A program made the position numbers and the translations under genes. DNA of 5,886 nucleotides from an uncultured Eubacteriales bacterium (GTDB lineage Bacteria; Bacillota; Clostridia; Christensenellales; Aristaeellaceae), in the NCBI GenBank assembly GCA_900548125.1, contig URJN01000142.1, forward strand, positions 1 to 5,886, read 5' to 3'. Shown here one piece after another: positions 5,520-5,886 of the stretch. How positions within the stretch are numbered: the stretch's first letter is position 1; each line of letters starts with the position of its first letter. The notes beneath the pieces were generated by a model. It saw nothing but the letters and a program-made list of their open reading frames with translations. It ran no database searches and was not told the origin of the DNA.

Positions 5520-5886
5520 TTATCTCGCGCTCTTCTGGTGAAGCAGCGGAGAAACGCGCTTATACAGCAGGTACGTCACCACGCTGAGCACCGCGCCCTT
5601 GAGAATGTTGAACGGAGCGGTGATAAACACGACCAGCTTCACCGTGTTGTCGATGTAGCTCCAAACCTTCGTGCCCATGCCGACGATGACCTCCAGCGGC
5701 AGGTTCATCAGCGTCTGATACGCAGGAATCAGGATGAAGTAGTTGACCAGCACGCCCGCAATCGTCATCAGCACCGTACCGACCAGCATGGAAACCGCCG
5801 CGCCCTTCTGAGCGACCTTCACCCATGCCTCGGGCCTGATCCATGACCGTGCGGGACACGGCGGTGGCATTCATCACGAGGGCATT
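5520..5886 (-). CDS. ECF transporter S component, RibU-like (3' part; frame probably disrupted)
   Basis: C-terminal portion of an integral membrane substrate-binding (S) component of an energy-coupling factor vitamin importer. In the continuous frame from 5870, hydrophobic helices span about residues 24-50 and 74-102 of 116. Characteristic features are the VNYFILIPAY segment (42-51), the helix-capping APFNILKG (85-92) and the terminal YKRVSPLLH (103-111). This pattern best fits RibU-type riboflavin carriers, but another vitamin is possible. Upstream the clean frame fails: residues 1-15 (PPPCPARSW and so on) are not membrane-like, and two TGA codons in tandem stand just before them. A neighbouring frame reads NALVMNATAV, a plausible transporter segment. 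A frameshift between about 5815 and 5860, real or from sequence error, is therefore likely. The beginning of the gene lies outside the window. It ends 10 nt before tsaE and probably shares its transcript. Confidence 0.72.

Overview
All convincing genes in this window lie on the minus strand and form two tightly packed blocks. In transcription order, from right to left, they are: the 3' part of an ECF transporter S-component gene (RibU-like), tsaE, tsaB, rimI, a 136-base gap, an alpha/beta hydrolase, a MurF-type Mur ligase with a membrane-embedded N-terminus, and a D-Ala-D-Ala ligase (ddl). The last ~140 bases (1-143) carry no gene but hold a dense series of perfect short-loop palindromes. The gene families, strong GGAGG-type Shine-Dalgarno sites, many overlapping gene ends and an ECF vitamin transporter point to a GC-rich member of the Bacillota, probably a gut-type clostridium (Oscillospirales or Christensenellales-like). 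The lineage is an inference; no phylogenetic marker is present. ddl and murF contain no TTA, CTA or TCA codons, in keeping with strong GC-biased codon use.

Right block (3846-5886). The S component would supply the membrane substrate-binding part of an ECF vitamin importer, most likely for riboflavin. Its frame appears to be disrupted close to the window edge. TsaE (ATPase) and TsaB (pseudo-kinase partner) are two parts of the machine that makes N6-threonylcarbamoyladenosine (t6A) at position 37 of ANN-decoding tRNAs. RimI is a GNAT N-terminal acetyltransferase that often travels with them. tsaE overlaps tsaB by 20 nt and tsaB overlaps rimI by 8 nt, which implies coupled translation. The catalytic subunit gene tsaD, a common next gene, is not here.

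Left block (144-3709). The hydrolase and murF share a 4-nt GTGA stop/start overlap, and the ddl ribosome-binding site overlaps the murF stop codon. The three proteins are therefore probably made together. Ddl would make a D-Ala-D-Ala (or D-Ala-D-X) dipeptide and MurF would attach it to the UDP-MurNAc-tripeptide. The role of the hydrolase is unknown. Two features make this block less than routine: MurF has about 150 residues of membrane-spanning sequence in place of the usual soluble N-terminal domain, and the Ddl has a divergent C-terminal active-site segment.

No tRNA, rRNA, CRISPR array, insertion sequence or phage gene was seen. The most promising material for follow-up is the palindrome series downstream of ddl and the hydrolase/membrane-MurF/divergent-Ddl module. 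I did not find a clearly new defence or mobile system.
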